Shown here piece after piece: positions 14,517-21,688 of a stretch of DNA of 21,688 nt (its first letter is position 1; each line of letters opens with the position of its first letter). Made by a program: the position numbers and the translations under genes. Below the pieces are notes generated by a model that was not told where the DNA came from, did not search any database, and saw only the letters and a list, made by a program, of their open reading frames with translations. Location of the stretch: positions 1 to 21,688 of the forward strand of contig CAZTJA010000050.1 of the NCBI GenBank assembly GCA_964613745.1. The letters run 5' to 3'. Source of the stretch: CAZTJA01 sp964613745. Lineage in GTDB: Bacteria; Desulfobacterota; Desulfomonilia; Desulfomonilales; Desulfomonilaceae.

Positions 14517-16061
14517 TCATTCCCATTCTATTGTACTAGGAGGCTTGGAAGAAATGTCATAGACCACCCGGTTTATTCCCCTTACTTCATTTATGATACG
14601 ATTTGAAATAACAGCCAATGTGTCATGAGGCATACGAAACCAATCTGCAGTCATTCCGTCGGTTGCTTCAACGGCTCTAAAAGCCGCAACATGTTCATAA
14701 GTCCGCTCGTCACCCATTACACCCACTGATTTGACCGGAAGCAAGACCACAAACGCTTGCCAAATCTTACGATATAAATCGGCTTTTCTGATTTCGTCGA
14801 TGGCTATGGCATCGGCTTCTTGGAGTAACGCTACTCTTTCCGGGGTAATAGCACCTAATATCCTGACTGCTAATCCGGGACCTGGGAATGGATGCCTCCA
14901 CACAATATTTTCGGGTAGCCCCAGTTCTTCTCCTAATGTCCTAACCTCGTCTTTAAAGAGCTCCCGGAGTGGTTCAATAAGTGCCAAATGCATTCGTTCG
15001 GGTAAACCGCCCACATTGTGATGGCTTTTAATGGTTACCGACGGTCCTCCCTTGAAAGATACGCTTTCAATCACATCAGGGTATAGTGTTCCTTGAGCTA
15101 GGAATTTTACGTTGGGAAACCGCCTGGATTCTTCTTCAAATACCCTGATGAATTCTTCTCCAATAATTTTTCGTTTTCTTTCGGGGTCCGTTACGGAATC
15201 GAGCTTGGATAAGAAACGATCGGACGCATCGACATAATCCAACGATATGCCGAGTCGTTCAAATGATGTAAGTATCTCTTGAGCCTCATTCTTGCGCAAT
15301 AAGCCGTTATTGACGAAGATCGGATGTAAGCGGTTTCCTATCGCCCTATGCAACAGGGCGGTCATTACAGATGAATCCACACCGCCCGAAAGTGCGGCAA
15401 CAACGTGGGAATCCCCTATTCTGTCTTGTACATCGGAAATGGTAGATTCGATGAAAGATGACATTGTCCATTGGGATGTGATACCGGCTACTTTCCTCAC
15501 AAAATTCTGAAGAATAAGAGTTCCCTTTGGAGTGTGGACTACTTCCGGATGGAACTGCACGCCGTGGATTTTAATTCCGGTATTCTCGAAACCTGCACAC
15601 AAACTTTCCTGCGTGGACGCGCAAATCGAAAAACCATCGGGAACCCGAACCACTTTATCGCCATGACTCATCCAAACCTGACAACCCGGTTCGATTCCCG
15701 ACATAAGCAATGAATCAGGTTGTATAAAACTCAGATTGGCCCGTCCATACTCGCGATCTTCTGCGCGTTCAACCTGACCACCCAATGCGTGTGCAATGGC
15801 TTGCAGGCCGTAACATATTCCTAATACCGGTATACCCTGGCTCAAAATGCGAGGATCCAACTGCGGGGCTTCGGGATCGTAGACGCTCGCTGGACCGCCG
15901 GAAAGTATAACTGCTGAAGGCCGGTGAGATCCGATGACGTCCATGCCTTTGTCATAGGGATGGATTTCACTGTAAACCCCTAATTCACGAACCCGCCTTG
16001 CAATAAGCTGGGTATATTGGGAGCCGAAATCCAATATGAGAACGTAATCCTTGTGAATCAA
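14517..16061 (-). CDS. guaA: GMP synthase (glutamine-hydrolysing)
   Basis: A 514-residue two-domain GMP synthase, which makes GMP from XMP with ATP and glutamine in the cytosol. The N-terminal class I glutaminase has DFGSQYTQLIARRVRELGVY (11-30), nucleophile Cys83 in GICYGLQ and the HGVQFHPEV triad segment. The ATP pyrophosphatase domain has the PP-loop ALSGGVDSSV. The C-terminal dimerisation domain ends in KPPSTIEWE, the conserved terminus. The length is normal. The start is TTG at 16061 with GGAG at 16069-16072 and 7-base spacing; it places the glutaminase motif where expected. A promoter candidate lies at 16113-16141. It is apparently monocistronic. Confidence 0.97.
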   Translation of the reverse strand: MIHKDYVLILDFGSQYTQLIARRVRELGVYSEIHPYDKGMDVIGSHRPSAVILSGGPASVYDPEAPQLDPRILSQGIPVLGICYGLQAIAHALGGQVERAEDREYGRANLSFIQPDSLLMSGIEPGCQVWMSHGDKVVRVPDGFSICASTQESLCAGFENTGIKIHGVQFHPEVVHTPKGTLILQNFVRKVAGITSQWTMSSFIESTISDVQDRIGDSHVVAALSGGVDSSVMTALLHRAIGNRLHPIFVNNGLLRKNEAQEILTSFERLGISLDYVDASDRFLSKLDSVTDPERKRKIIGEEFIRVFEEESRRFPNVKFLAQGTLYPDVIESVSFKGGPSVTIKSHHNVGGLPERMHLALIEPLRELFKDEVRTLGEELGLPENIVWRHPFPGPGLAVRILGAITPERVALLQEADAIAIDEIRKADLYRKIWQAFVVLLPVKSVGVMGDERTYEHVAAFRAVEATDGMTADWFRMPHDTLAVISNRIINEVRGINRVVYDISSKPPSTIEWE

Positions 16062-16112
16062 TCTGTGTCTCCATCAGAGATTTAGAGTATTAAACCGATA
16101 CCTGTCCCGCTG

Positions 16113-16141
16113 AGTATAACGATTACGATGAAGAGGAACAA
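16113..16141 (-). promoter_or_regulatory. guaA: guaA promoter candidate
   Basis: On the minus strand: TTGTTC (16136-16141), 17-base spacer, TATACT (16113-16118, one base off consensus). Start near 16106 would give a leader of about 45 bases. The -35 is weak. No purine riboswitch is evident in so short a leader. Confidence 0.4.
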
Positions 16142-16214
16142 CACTTGGACAAAGTGGGCAATGGAGGTGTTACCCGGACGGCGGCACTTCCCGACGGAAC
16201 TGAATTGTCGAAAT

Positions 16215-16246
16215 AAAAAAAGAGACCATTTCTGGTCTCTTTTTTT
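16215..16246. terminator. Intrinsic terminator (bidirectional shape)
   Basis: Perfect 14-bp inverted repeat, 16215-16228 and 16233-16246, with GAGACCA/TGGTCTC arms, a TTTC loop and 7-base A and T runs. It lies 21 bases after the stop of the secreted protein gene, so it ends that minus-strand transcript before the guaA promoter. Confidence 0.9.
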
Positions 16247-16267
16247 CAACATCAATGTCGAAGTTTA

Positions 16268-16729
16268 TTACTTAACAGCCTGTTTCTTGACCATTTCGTA
16301 CTTCAGACCGCCGGTCACGCAAGGATCACAACCGGGAGAAGAAACAGTGTATTTTTCAACGTTGCTGACAAGTTTTCCACCGGGTGTAAGAGCAGGGGGG
16401 GCGCCCCAAGCAACGGGTCCGGCGCAAGCAGGAGCAACACACTTAGGCGGAATTACCTGGACCTTCATTGCACACTTGGTGCCTTTCCATACTCCCCAAG
16501 GACGAAAGCCGCCGGTGTACTGGTCACATCCATCAAGCAGCAGGGTGCTGTCGCCGCCGGCTGTTCCCGCGGTGTCTTTCGTGTAAGAGGTCTTAATTTT
16601 CATGGGGATCATTATCATGTCCCCTGTGGTCGCTGGTCCGGGCATCAAAGGCATAAACGCGCTGGCAGCGCCAACCGCGGTTATGATCAGAGCAACGGCA
16701 CTGAACACAACGATCATCTTTTTAACCAT
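16268..16729 (-). CDS. Secreted cysteine-containing protein, unrecognised
   Basis: A 153-residue protein from the ATG at 16729 (AGGAGG at 16738-16743, 8-base spacing). A TTG at 16735 in the same frame would leave only 2 bases to the ribosome site and is rejected. Residues ~1-24 form a clear signal peptide (MVKKMIVVFSAVALIITAVG, then AASA), so the mature protein is periplasmic or extracellular. It is small, rich in Gly, Pro, Ala and Lys, with six cysteines in the order DGCD, TKCAM, PKC with APAC, and GCDPC. These are probably disulfides or a metal site; the last is a C-x2-C pair. No haem CxxCH motif is present. No family is recognised. The strong ribosome site and terminator suggest high expression. 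Confidence 0.7.
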   Translation of the reverse strand: MVKKMIVVFSAVALIITAVGAASAFMPLMPGPATTGDMIMIPMKIKTSYTKDTAGTAGGDSTLLLDGCDQYTGGFRPWGVWKGTKCAMKVQVIPPKCVAPACAGPVAWGAPPALTPGGKLVSNVEKYTVSSPGCDPCVTGGLKYEMVKKQAVK

Positions 16730-16737
16730 ACCCAAAT

Positions 16738-16743
16738 CCTCCT
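16738..16743 (-). promoter_or_regulatory. Strong ribosome binding site (AGGAGG)
   Basis: Full AGGAGG on the minus strand, 8 bases before the ATG at 16729. It fixes the start of the secreted protein. Confidence 0.8.
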
Positions 16744-16821
16744 TTTATTAGGCCCCACCGGCCGCCTTCACCGTGGAACCGCATTTGGAATTATAGACAA
16801 TTAGACCTGTTTGCCATTTTG

Positions 16822-16848
16822 ATTATCAGACAAATCGCAGGAAGTCAA
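16822..16848 (-). promoter_or_regulatory. Promoter candidate for the secreted protein
   Basis: On the minus strand: TTGACT (16843-16848), 15-base spacer, GATAAT (16822-16827). Each box is one base off consensus but the spacing is short. A perfect TATAAT also occurs at 16790-16795 without a good -35. Either could serve the gene at 16729. The rest of 16744-17007 is A/T-rich and shows no gene. Confidence 0.3.
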
Positions 16849-17007
16849 GGTTTTTTTCCCGGAAAGCCTGATTTCACGGGGCAACGCCAGTGTTTAACGC
16901 TGCCAAAAAAAATACACAAAATACCAAAAAACTTTTAAACATCCGGTCAGAAAAAACTTAGCAAATCAAAATAATCCCAGTCAACCATTTTTTCATTACG
17001 CATTGCC

Positions 17008-18276
17008 CTAATTCGCTCCGATCTGCGAAGGATGCGTAATGTGACCGGTTAAAGCACTTGCAGCTGCAACAGCAGGAGAGGAAAGTACCACCTCACTTTC
17101 AGGGTGGCCCATTCTGCCCACAAAATTCCGGTTTGTGGTAGCTATCGCGCGTTCCCCTTTGGCCAAAATCCCCATGTAACCACCCAAACATGGACCACAT
17201 GTCGGGGTCGATACCGCTCCGCCTGCTTGTATTATGTCTTGGATGAGTCCTTCAGCAATTGCGTCCAACATAATCTTTTGCGTTGCGGGTATTACGATCA
17301 ACCGCACGGTTTTAGCCACCCGTCTGCCTCTTAGAATGGATGCCGCAACTCGGAGGTCCTCAATCCTGCCGTTAGTACAAGATCCAATGACTACTTGGTC
17401 AACCCTCAGATCTTGCACTTCCGTTACCGGTCTGACATTGGACGGCAAAAACGGCAATGCCACAACCGGCTGTAATGTATCCAAATCTATCTCAAAAGTT
17501 GCCGCATATTCGGCATCTTTGTCGGATTCATATATGGCGTATTCACGCCCGGCATGCGCGTCCGCAAATACACGCGTCTTGGCATCAAAGGGAAAAATTC
17601 CATTCTTTGCACCGGCTTCTATGGCCATATTGGTGATTGTAAAGCGATCCGACATCTCCAAAGAGGAAACACCGTCACCGGAAAACTCCATCGCCTGATA
17701 GAGAGCGCCGTCCACTCCGATCATGCCTATAATATGAAGGATAAGATCTTTGCCGGAAACCCATTTTCCACATTCCCCTCTGAGGACGAAGCGAATGCTT
17801 TCAGGAACCTTGAACCAATTCTTTCCCGTAAGCATGGCTGCAGCAAAATCGGTGCTGCCCACGCCGGTAGAAAATGCAGCTAGAGCTCCATACGTGCACG
17901 TATGGCTGTCGGCTCCTACAACCAAGTCTCCAGGGACCACCAGACCCTTTTCCGGTAACAGAGCATGCTCTATGCCCATATCGCCTACGTCAAAGAGGTG
18001 CTTAATACCGGTCTGTTGGGCGAATTCACGGCTCAGTGCCATTTGTTCTGCAGACTTAATATCCTTTGCTGGATTAAAGTGATCAAAAACTACGACAATC
18101 TTTTCGGCGTCGAAAACACGAGTGCCTCCCGCATCTCTGAAAGGCTTTACTGCGAGAGGTAGGGTTATGTCGTTTGCCAATGCAATGTCGATACTTGCCT
18201 CAATGAGATCCCCCGGTTTCACGAAGTCTTTCCCGGAATGTGCAGCCAATATTTTCTCGGTTATCGTCATTCCCAT
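17008..18276 (-). CDS. leuC: 3-isopropylmalate dehydratase large subunit
   Basis: A 422-residue aconitase-family protein of the shorter LeuC type found in archaea and many anaerobes. With LeuD it isomerises 2-isopropylmalate to 3-isopropylmalate in leucine synthesis, using a [4Fe-4S] cluster. The three cluster cysteines are visible: Cys300 in GSCTNGR, Cys360 and Cys363 in PTCGPCLGG. The substrate-site segment GADSHTCTYG (121-130) is intact. The ATG at 18276 has AGGAG 6-7 bases upstream. No leuD gene follows: the next gene is the secreted protein about 280 bases away. The small subunit must be elsewhere or upstream of this window. The rfbD-like gene ends 57 bases upstream on the same strand, so they may share a transcript. 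A homoaconitase-like specificity cannot be excluded. Confidence 0.92.
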   Translation of the reverse strand: MGMTITEKILAAHSGKDFVKPGDLIEASIDIALANDITLPLAVKPFRDAGGTRVFDAEKIVVVFDHFNPAKDIKSAEQMALSREFAQQTGIKHLFDVGDMGIEHALLPEKGLVVPGDLVVGADSHTCTYGALAAFSTGVGSTDFAAAMLTGKNWFKVPESIRFVLRGECGKWVSGKDLILHIIGMIGVDGALYQAMEFSGDGVSSLEMSDRFTITNMAIEAGAKNGIFPFDAKTRVFADAHAGREYAIYESDKDAEYAATFEIDLDTLQPVVALPFLPSNVRPVTEVQDLRVDQVVIGSCTNGRIEDLRVAASILRGRRVAKTVRLIVIPATQKIMLDAIAEGLIQDIIQAGGAVSTPTCGPCLGGYMGILAKGERAIATTNRNFVGRMGHPESEVVLSSPAVAAASALTGHITHPSQIGAN

Positions 18277-18333
18277 TAAACTCTCCTTGGATACAAAGCC
18301 AATATGTTCACTAATTTTATTTGGAACAATGAA

Positions 18334-19212
18334 TCATATTTGAGGATTCTTGCTCTTTCTCTCTTCTAGATAGGCATCGAGGGCTTCGTGCCAACTCCTG
18401 AGGGGTGCTCCGGTCAATCCTATGAATCTTGAATTATCCAAAACAGAATAAAGTGGTCTAGGTGCTGGCCTGTTGAACTCACGGGTCGTGGTAGGTTCAA
18501 CCTTGCAACCCTGAATTCCGGATTTACGCACGATCTCTAGGGCGAAATCGTACCAGGAGGCAATTCCTGAATTTGTTACATGGATCGTGCCTCTATAATT
18601 AAGGTCCAAAATGAGGCTTATCGCCGCCGCGAGATCAACCGAATACGTTGGACTCCCTATTTGATCATTTACGACCTTAATAGTGGGATTTGACCGAGCC
18701 AAATTGAGAATCGTTTCGACGAAATTCTTGCCATGAACCCCGTAAAGCCATTGAGTCCGCACAATGGTGTGATTGTCGGGTAAAAAAGCCCGTATTGCAG
18801 CATCCCCACCTGCTTTGCTCTTTCCGTAGACTCCAAGTGGGTTCACTGCATCATCTTCGACATAGGGCGTCGCAGCCGTGCCGTCAAAAACGTAATCAGT
18901 TCCGATGTGTATCAAGTGAGCGCCGGTCTTAATCGCTATACGCGCTATGTTTGCAGGCCCGACTTCATTCACCTGAAAGGCTAAATCGACGTTCGCTTCA
19001 CAGCCGTCTACATCAGTGTATGCTGCACAATTAATGATTGTTTTAGGACTGAGAGCAAGAATTGTTTCCTCTAATGCTGAAGAATTCGTAATATCGATTT
19101 CATCGACATCCACTCCGCAGAAAGACTTGCCTGAATCGGTAAAGCTCCGGACAAGGTCCGTTCCGAGCATTCCCTTCGATCCGATAATCAAGTATTGCGT
19201 TCTCTCTCCCAT
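18334..19212 (-). CDS. rfbD: dTDP-4-dehydrorhamnose reductase
   Basis: A 292-residue extended short-chain dehydrogenase of the RmlD/RfbD type, the last step of dTDP-L-rhamnose synthesis for surface polysaccharide. It has the N-terminal nucleotide motif GSKGMLG, the NCAAYTDVDGCE strand, IGTDYVFDG, the catalytic Tyr-x3-Lys in YGKSK, and the C-terminal RPAPRPLYSVLDNS typical of the family. The frame is open to 19248, but the two adjacent ATGs at 19215 and 19212 fit best; GGGAG at 19218-19222 leaves 2 and 5 bases, so 19212 is preferred. The other rhamnose genes (rfbA, B, C) are not in the window. It may be cotranscribed with leuC. Confidence 0.92.
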   Translation of the reverse strand: MGERTQYLIIGSKGMLGTDLVRSFTDSGKSFCGVDVDEIDITNSSALEETILALSPKTIINCAAYTDVDGCEANVDLAFQVNEVGPANIARIAIKTGAHLIHIGTDYVFDGTAATPYVEDDAVNPLGVYGKSKAGGDAAIRAFLPDNHTIVRTQWLYGVHGKNFVETILNLARSNPTIKVVNDQIGSPTYSVDLAAAISLILDLNYRGTIHVTNSGIASWYDFALEIVRKSGIQGCKVEPTTTREFNRPAPRPLYSVLDNSRFIGLTGAPLRSWHEALDAYLEERKSKNPQI

Positions 19213-19241
19213 CATCTCTCCCGAGAAAATTAAGAGCAAAA

Positions 19242-19258
19242 TTGCCAATTTTTGCCAA
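19242..19258. repeat. Direct repeat TTGCCAA, period 10
   Basis: TTGCCAA at 19242-19248 and again at 19252-19258, exactly one helical turn apart, 30 bases upstream of the rfbD start. It could be a regulator site on one DNA face or chance in A/T-rich DNA. Confidence 0.3.
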
Positions 19259-19452
19259 ATATGCTAAATGCAGGTTTTATTCGATTCACTCCGAATGAGC
19301 CGGCTTGTGTGCGGTGTTAGGCGCGTGTGGATGATCATGACGTCTTCAATGTGCCGTACCGGGCAAACTGTGTCCGAGCCGACATGTATCGCACATCACC
19401 GTCGTGAACCACGCATTATGCATTTTCTTTATAACTGAATGCAAGGAACACC

Positions 19453-20700
19453 ATGAAAATGATGCTGAGACAAGCCCATAAAAAGGATCTACCTGCGATC
19501 GGGGCTATTCTCAAACCTTGGACTGACGCTGACCCATCTATACGAGAATATATTGAAAGTCTGCCTGCAGCGGGTGACCAAAGCGATGTTCAGTGCAGAA
19601 TTCTCGAATCGGACAAAGTTATACGCTGCGCCGCGCTTTGGGTTCAAGAAAAGTCTGACGAAGCAAAACTCTTGGCTCTGGGCTTTGGTCCGGGAGCTAG
19701 TGAAGTCGGAGCCGACACCAGATTCCTCAAAGAGACTGTTTCGGAATGGAGTGACTTGGGGCTGTCCAGAGTGACTTCTGCAGTACCCGGTAACATTGCG
19801 GCGGATTATGTGGAGTTACTCAAGAGCTGCGGTTTTATGTTCGAAGGGATAACGTCCTGTTTCGATTCGAAAAGACCTCCGGAAGTTAGGCTCAGCAAAC
19901 ATTTCCTCTATAAAACCGTTCCCGGATCGCAAGCCATTTCTTTTCTCAAAGAACTCTTGACATGCCTGGGTTACGAAATTCGCCCCGAAGATTCCGCTTT
20001 CGGCTATCGAGTCAAGGCCGAGTATCGATTTCCATTCATTTTTAGTTCCTGGCACAGAATAGCACTTAGCGGCTCTGATATTGTCGTGCATCCTCCCGCT
20101 CGAATTCTTGAATTGCATGAGCTGGAAACACTGTTTCATCCGTTACGGCTGCAAGTGAGAAATGAAAAAGCCATCGTTCTCTTTATGGAGAAGAAACGGG
20201 CCGCTTCTCTCATAGACATGCCCGAACAGCCTGCCGAACAAGACTCGCTATTCGACACGGGTCCTCTGAAACCGAAAATGATACATTTAAACGACCTTAC
20301 ATACACCTATCCAACCGGTATTCAACACATCAGAAAGGGCATTCCCATTCTCTTTTTTGTAAACAGAGTAGGTGCGGTCGGTGTTGCGCGAGTTCAAGAA
20401 TGGTTTCTTGATGAACCGAGAAATCTCTACAAAGAAATAGAGGCAATGGGTTGGTTTGATCCTGAAGATGTGAAAGAACATACCGCAAAATCGGGAGCAA
20501 AGGCGGGCAAAGTTCTGGCGATTAAATTTCAGTGGTACAAAGCCTTTCGCCGCATCGTTACCCTCGACGAGATTAAACAACTTGAGTCCAATTTCAATCC
20601 GCAAAGGACGAGATCAATATCCTGGGAATTGCTGAACAAAATACAATTGGCCGGAACCCCCAAAAAAGTGTCAAATCATTCCAAAGGCCTAACTAAATGA
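19453..20700 (+). CDS. GNAT acetyltransferase-like protein with C-terminal PUA-like (ASCH/EVE-type) domain
   Basis: A 415-residue protein. Residues ~1-135 follow the GNAT layout: an MLRQAHKKDLPAIGAIL start, mixed strands (AKLLALGFGP), and a late AADYVELLKSCGFMFEG segment like the usual last helix-turn (neighbour-Tyr, Gly-Phe). The canonical acetyl-CoA Q/R-x2-G-x-G/A loop is not clear, so activity is uncertain. Residues ~136-270 are a mixed middle region ending in an acidic linker. Residues ~278-380 look like a PUA-like beta barrel of the ASCH/EVE kind (KGIPILFFVNRVGAVGVARVQEW), a fold that usually binds RNA or modified bases. The ATG at 19453 has AAGGA 5 bases upstream. The stop overlaps the next start by four bases (ATGA). 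RNA or nucleotide acetylation is a possible inference, not shown. Confidence 0.68.
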   Translation: MKMMLRQAHKKDLPAIGAILKPWTDADPSIREYIESLPAAGDQSDVQCRILESDKVIRCAALWVQEKSDEAKLLALGFGPGASEVGADTRFLKETVSEWSDLGLSRVTSAVPGNIAADYVELLKSCGFMFEGITSCFDSKRPPEVRLSKHFLYKTVPGSQAISFLKELLTCLGYEIRPEDSAFGYRVKAEYRFPFIFSSWHRIALSGSDIVVHPPARILELHELETLFHPLRLQVRNEKAIVLFMEKKRAASLIDMPEQPAEQDSLFDTGPLKPKMIHLNDLTYTYPTGIQHIRKGIPILFFVNRVGAVGVARVQEWFLDEPRNLYKEIEAMGWFDPEDVKEHTAKSGAKAGKVLAIKFQWYKAFRRIVTLDEIKQLESNFNPQRTRSISWELLNKIQLAGTPKKVSNHSKGLTK

Positions 20701-21251
20701 TTTATGAGTTCAAAGGTGTTCGTCCTAAACTCGGTTCGGAGGTTTTTCTCGCACCGGGAACAGTGGTGCTCGGTGACGTTACCATTGGTGCCCGAACGAA
20801 CATTTGGTTTCACACCGTTATTCGTGGCGATGTTAATTATGTGCGCATTGGAACAGAAACCAATATCCAGGATCTTTGCATGCTCCATGTCACCGGTGAC
20901 GGATTCCCATTGACAATAGGAAACAACGTCATTGTTGGGCACAGGGCTGTGTTGCACGGTTGCGAAATAGGAGACGATGTCTTAATCGGCATAGGAGCCT
21001 TGGTCCTCGATGGTGCAAAGGTAGAACGTGGAGCAATAATTGGTGCGGGCTCCGTTGTAACACCCGGAACTGTGATTCCAGCGGACACTCTGGCTCTCGG
21101 AACTCCGGCCAGACCTACTCGCGTGCCTTCTGAAGCTGAGCGGGAGTTTCATCAAAAGAATGTGGCCAAGTACGGTCTATATGCGAAAAATTTTAGTCAT
21201 GTCGTCACTGAGGTCAAATTCGACGATTGCCTCCTTACATCCCCATCATAA
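20697..21251 (+). CDS. Gamma-carbonic anhydrase family protein (left-handed beta-helix)
   Basis: A 184-residue hexapeptide-repeat protein of the YrdA/PaaY/Cam-like group: trimeric left-handed beta-helix enzymes that hydrate CO2 or have related metal-dependent roles. Repeating [LIV]-G-x4 turns are evident throughout. The three metal-binding histidines are in place at His64 (MLHVT), His82 (VGHRAVLHG) and His87, with the conserved Asn/Gln-Asp segment NIQDL just before. The family length is typical. The ATG overlaps the previous stop (ATGA at 20697-20700), so it is translationally coupled to the GNAT/PUA-like gene. Real carbonic anhydrase activity varies in this family and is not certain. Confidence 0.93.
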   Translation: MIYEFKGVRPKLGSEVFLAPGTVVLGDVTIGARTNIWFHTVIRGDVNYVRIGTETNIQDLCMLHVTGDGFPLTIGNNVIVGHRAVLHGCEIGDDVLIGIGALVLDGAKVERGAIIGAGSVVTPGTVIPADTLALGTPARPTRVPSEAEREFHQKNVAKYGLYAKNFSHVVTEVKFDDCLLTSPS

Positions 21252-21526
21252 CGTCCATACGATTTACTTTCTGTACATCCATGCATACTGAATCGCATCC
21301 CTAGATTACCCTTCATGCGCCCTGGCTATTTTGTCTAGTGAATAAAGTTGTTTATGTTGAAAACATAAACTAATCGTCATTTCAGGTTTTGTGTTAGAAC
21401 TCAGAAATCCCCGAAGTAACTCCCACGAGAAGCGGCTTTTCTGCTGCTCAACTTCCCTGACGCCGGTTTGATCCAAGAAGCTCACTAAAACGTCCGCGCA
21501 AAAAATATCATGCATTACTTTAATTA
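21252..21526 (+). other. Intergenic region with A/T-rich hairpin
   Basis: 275 bases after the carbonic anhydrase gene (351 to the next start). It holds a perfect 7-bp inverted repeat, GTTTATG at 21350-21356 and CATAAAC at 21364-21370 with a 7-base loop, but no T-run follows, so a terminator is not clear. A minus-strand frame at 21306-21536 lacks a ribosome site and is not called a gene. Confidence 0.45.
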
Positions 21527-21555
21527 TTGACAACATATAATTGGTATGTTTTAGT
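21527..21555 (+). promoter_or_regulatory. Extended -10 promoter of the right-edge gene
   Basis: TTGACA (21527-21532, perfect), 17-base spacer ending in TGT, TTTAGT (21550-21555, four of six). The TG at 21547-21548 makes an extended -10. Start near 21562, at a CGTTGCC/GGCAACG hairpin (21561-21575), which would be the first structure of the mRNA. Confidence 0.55.
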
Positions 21556-21602
21556 TATTTCGTTGCCTGGCAACGGCCATAAAAAAGGCGGGAGGAAACA
21601 GC

Positions 21603-21688
21603 ATGCCTCATCCACACAACTTAGACTATTACATCGGACATATGGACGATGAATCATTAGCAGATGCCCTCGCGGACTTTGAAGATCC
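21603..21688 (+). CDS. Partial gene running off the window, unrecognised
   Basis: The first 28 codons of a protein starting at the ATG at 21603, with GGGAGG at 21590-21595 and 7-base spacing. The visible part begins MPHPHNLDYYIGH and continues with an acidic helix-like stretch rich in Asp, Glu, Ala and Leu. It has no signal peptide or membrane segment. The strong ribosome site and promoter support a real gene; the product cannot be identified from so little. Confidence 0.6.
   Translation, partial: MPHPHNLDYYIGHMDDESLADALADFED

Noticed and set aside
15685..15705. tRNA T-arm-like GGTTCGATTCC on the plus strand
   Set aside because: It lies inside guaA coding sequence, and no acceptor, D or anticodon arms fit around it.
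16128..16586. 152-codon plus-strand frame across the terminator and secreted-protein gene
   Set aside because: It runs through a strong terminator and is antisense to a gene with a signal peptide and consensus ribosome site.
16866..16908. Inverted repeat GGCAACG/CGCTGCC next to an A-run, considered as a terminator after leuC
   Set aside because: Read in the leuC direction the T-run comes before the hairpin, not after it, and the stem is imperfect.
21306..21536. 76-codon minus-strand frame at the right end
   Set aside because: No ribosome site at either Met, unremarkable composition, and it overlaps a convincing plus-strand promoter.

Overview
The window reads as chromosomal DNA from a mesophilic, Gram-negative anaerobe, most likely a Desulfobacterota (old Deltaproteobacteria) lineage. 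This is inferred from gene content: a stand-alone FMN-binding glutamate synthase, a ~420-residue type LeuC, a long-form branched-chain aminotransferase, and a small protein with a Cys-x(6)-Cys ... Trp ... Cys-x2-Cys pattern of a kind I associate with that group. A 100-N block inside one gene shows this is a draft or metagenome-derived scaffold. I see no tRNA or rRNA, CRISPR array, insertion sequence or prophage module. Most of the window is housekeeping and cell-envelope genes in short operons on both strands.

Layout. At 17-1355 (+) lie a zinc-ribbon/M50-like membrane metallopeptidase and a TM2-like small membrane protein, followed by an unrecognised 155-residue protein. At 1957-3729 (-) a comF phosphoribosyltransferase gene overlaps a C5 DNA methyltransferase gene that is interrupted by the N gap. 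Divergent from comF is a KaiC-like/XRE/cupin fusion regulator (about 3873-5177, +), which converges on a glutamate synthase-like gene (5224-6828, -) across a bidirectional terminator. At 7124-7792 (-) is an SRAP DNA-protein crosslink enzyme. A stretch of small (+) genes follows, then ilvE (9035-10108, +). A 15-bp-stem bidirectional terminator separates ilvE from an envelope operon on the minus strand (14385 to 10179): a six-helix membrane protein, a lytic transglycosylase and a secreted protein with three tandem PA14 domains. guaA (14517-16061, -), a secreted cysteine-containing protein (16268-16729, -), leuC (-) and an rfbD-type reductase (-) follow. The right end has a GNAT/PUA-like fusion gene overlapping a gamma-carbonic anhydrase gene (+), then the first 28 codons of another gene.

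How the genes fit together. ilvE and leuC serve branched-chain amino acid synthesis, the glutamate synthase-like protein nitrogen assimilation, and guaA purine synthesis. The PA14/transglycosylase/membrane-protein operon is a plausible cell-wall remodelling or surface module. comF and SRAP concern DNA uptake and damage. The KaiC-like regulator may respond to a small metabolite bound by its cupin; its convergent position next to glutamate synthase is suggestive only.

The most unusual items are the KaiC-like/HTH/cupin fusion with an eroded P-loop and a promoter placed so that its mRNA would be leaderless; the intrinsic terminator that abuts the start codon of the envelope operon; the triple-PA14 protein; and the GNAT/PUA-like fusion. 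I did not find a clear defence island or mobile system, so I make no claim of a wholly new system.
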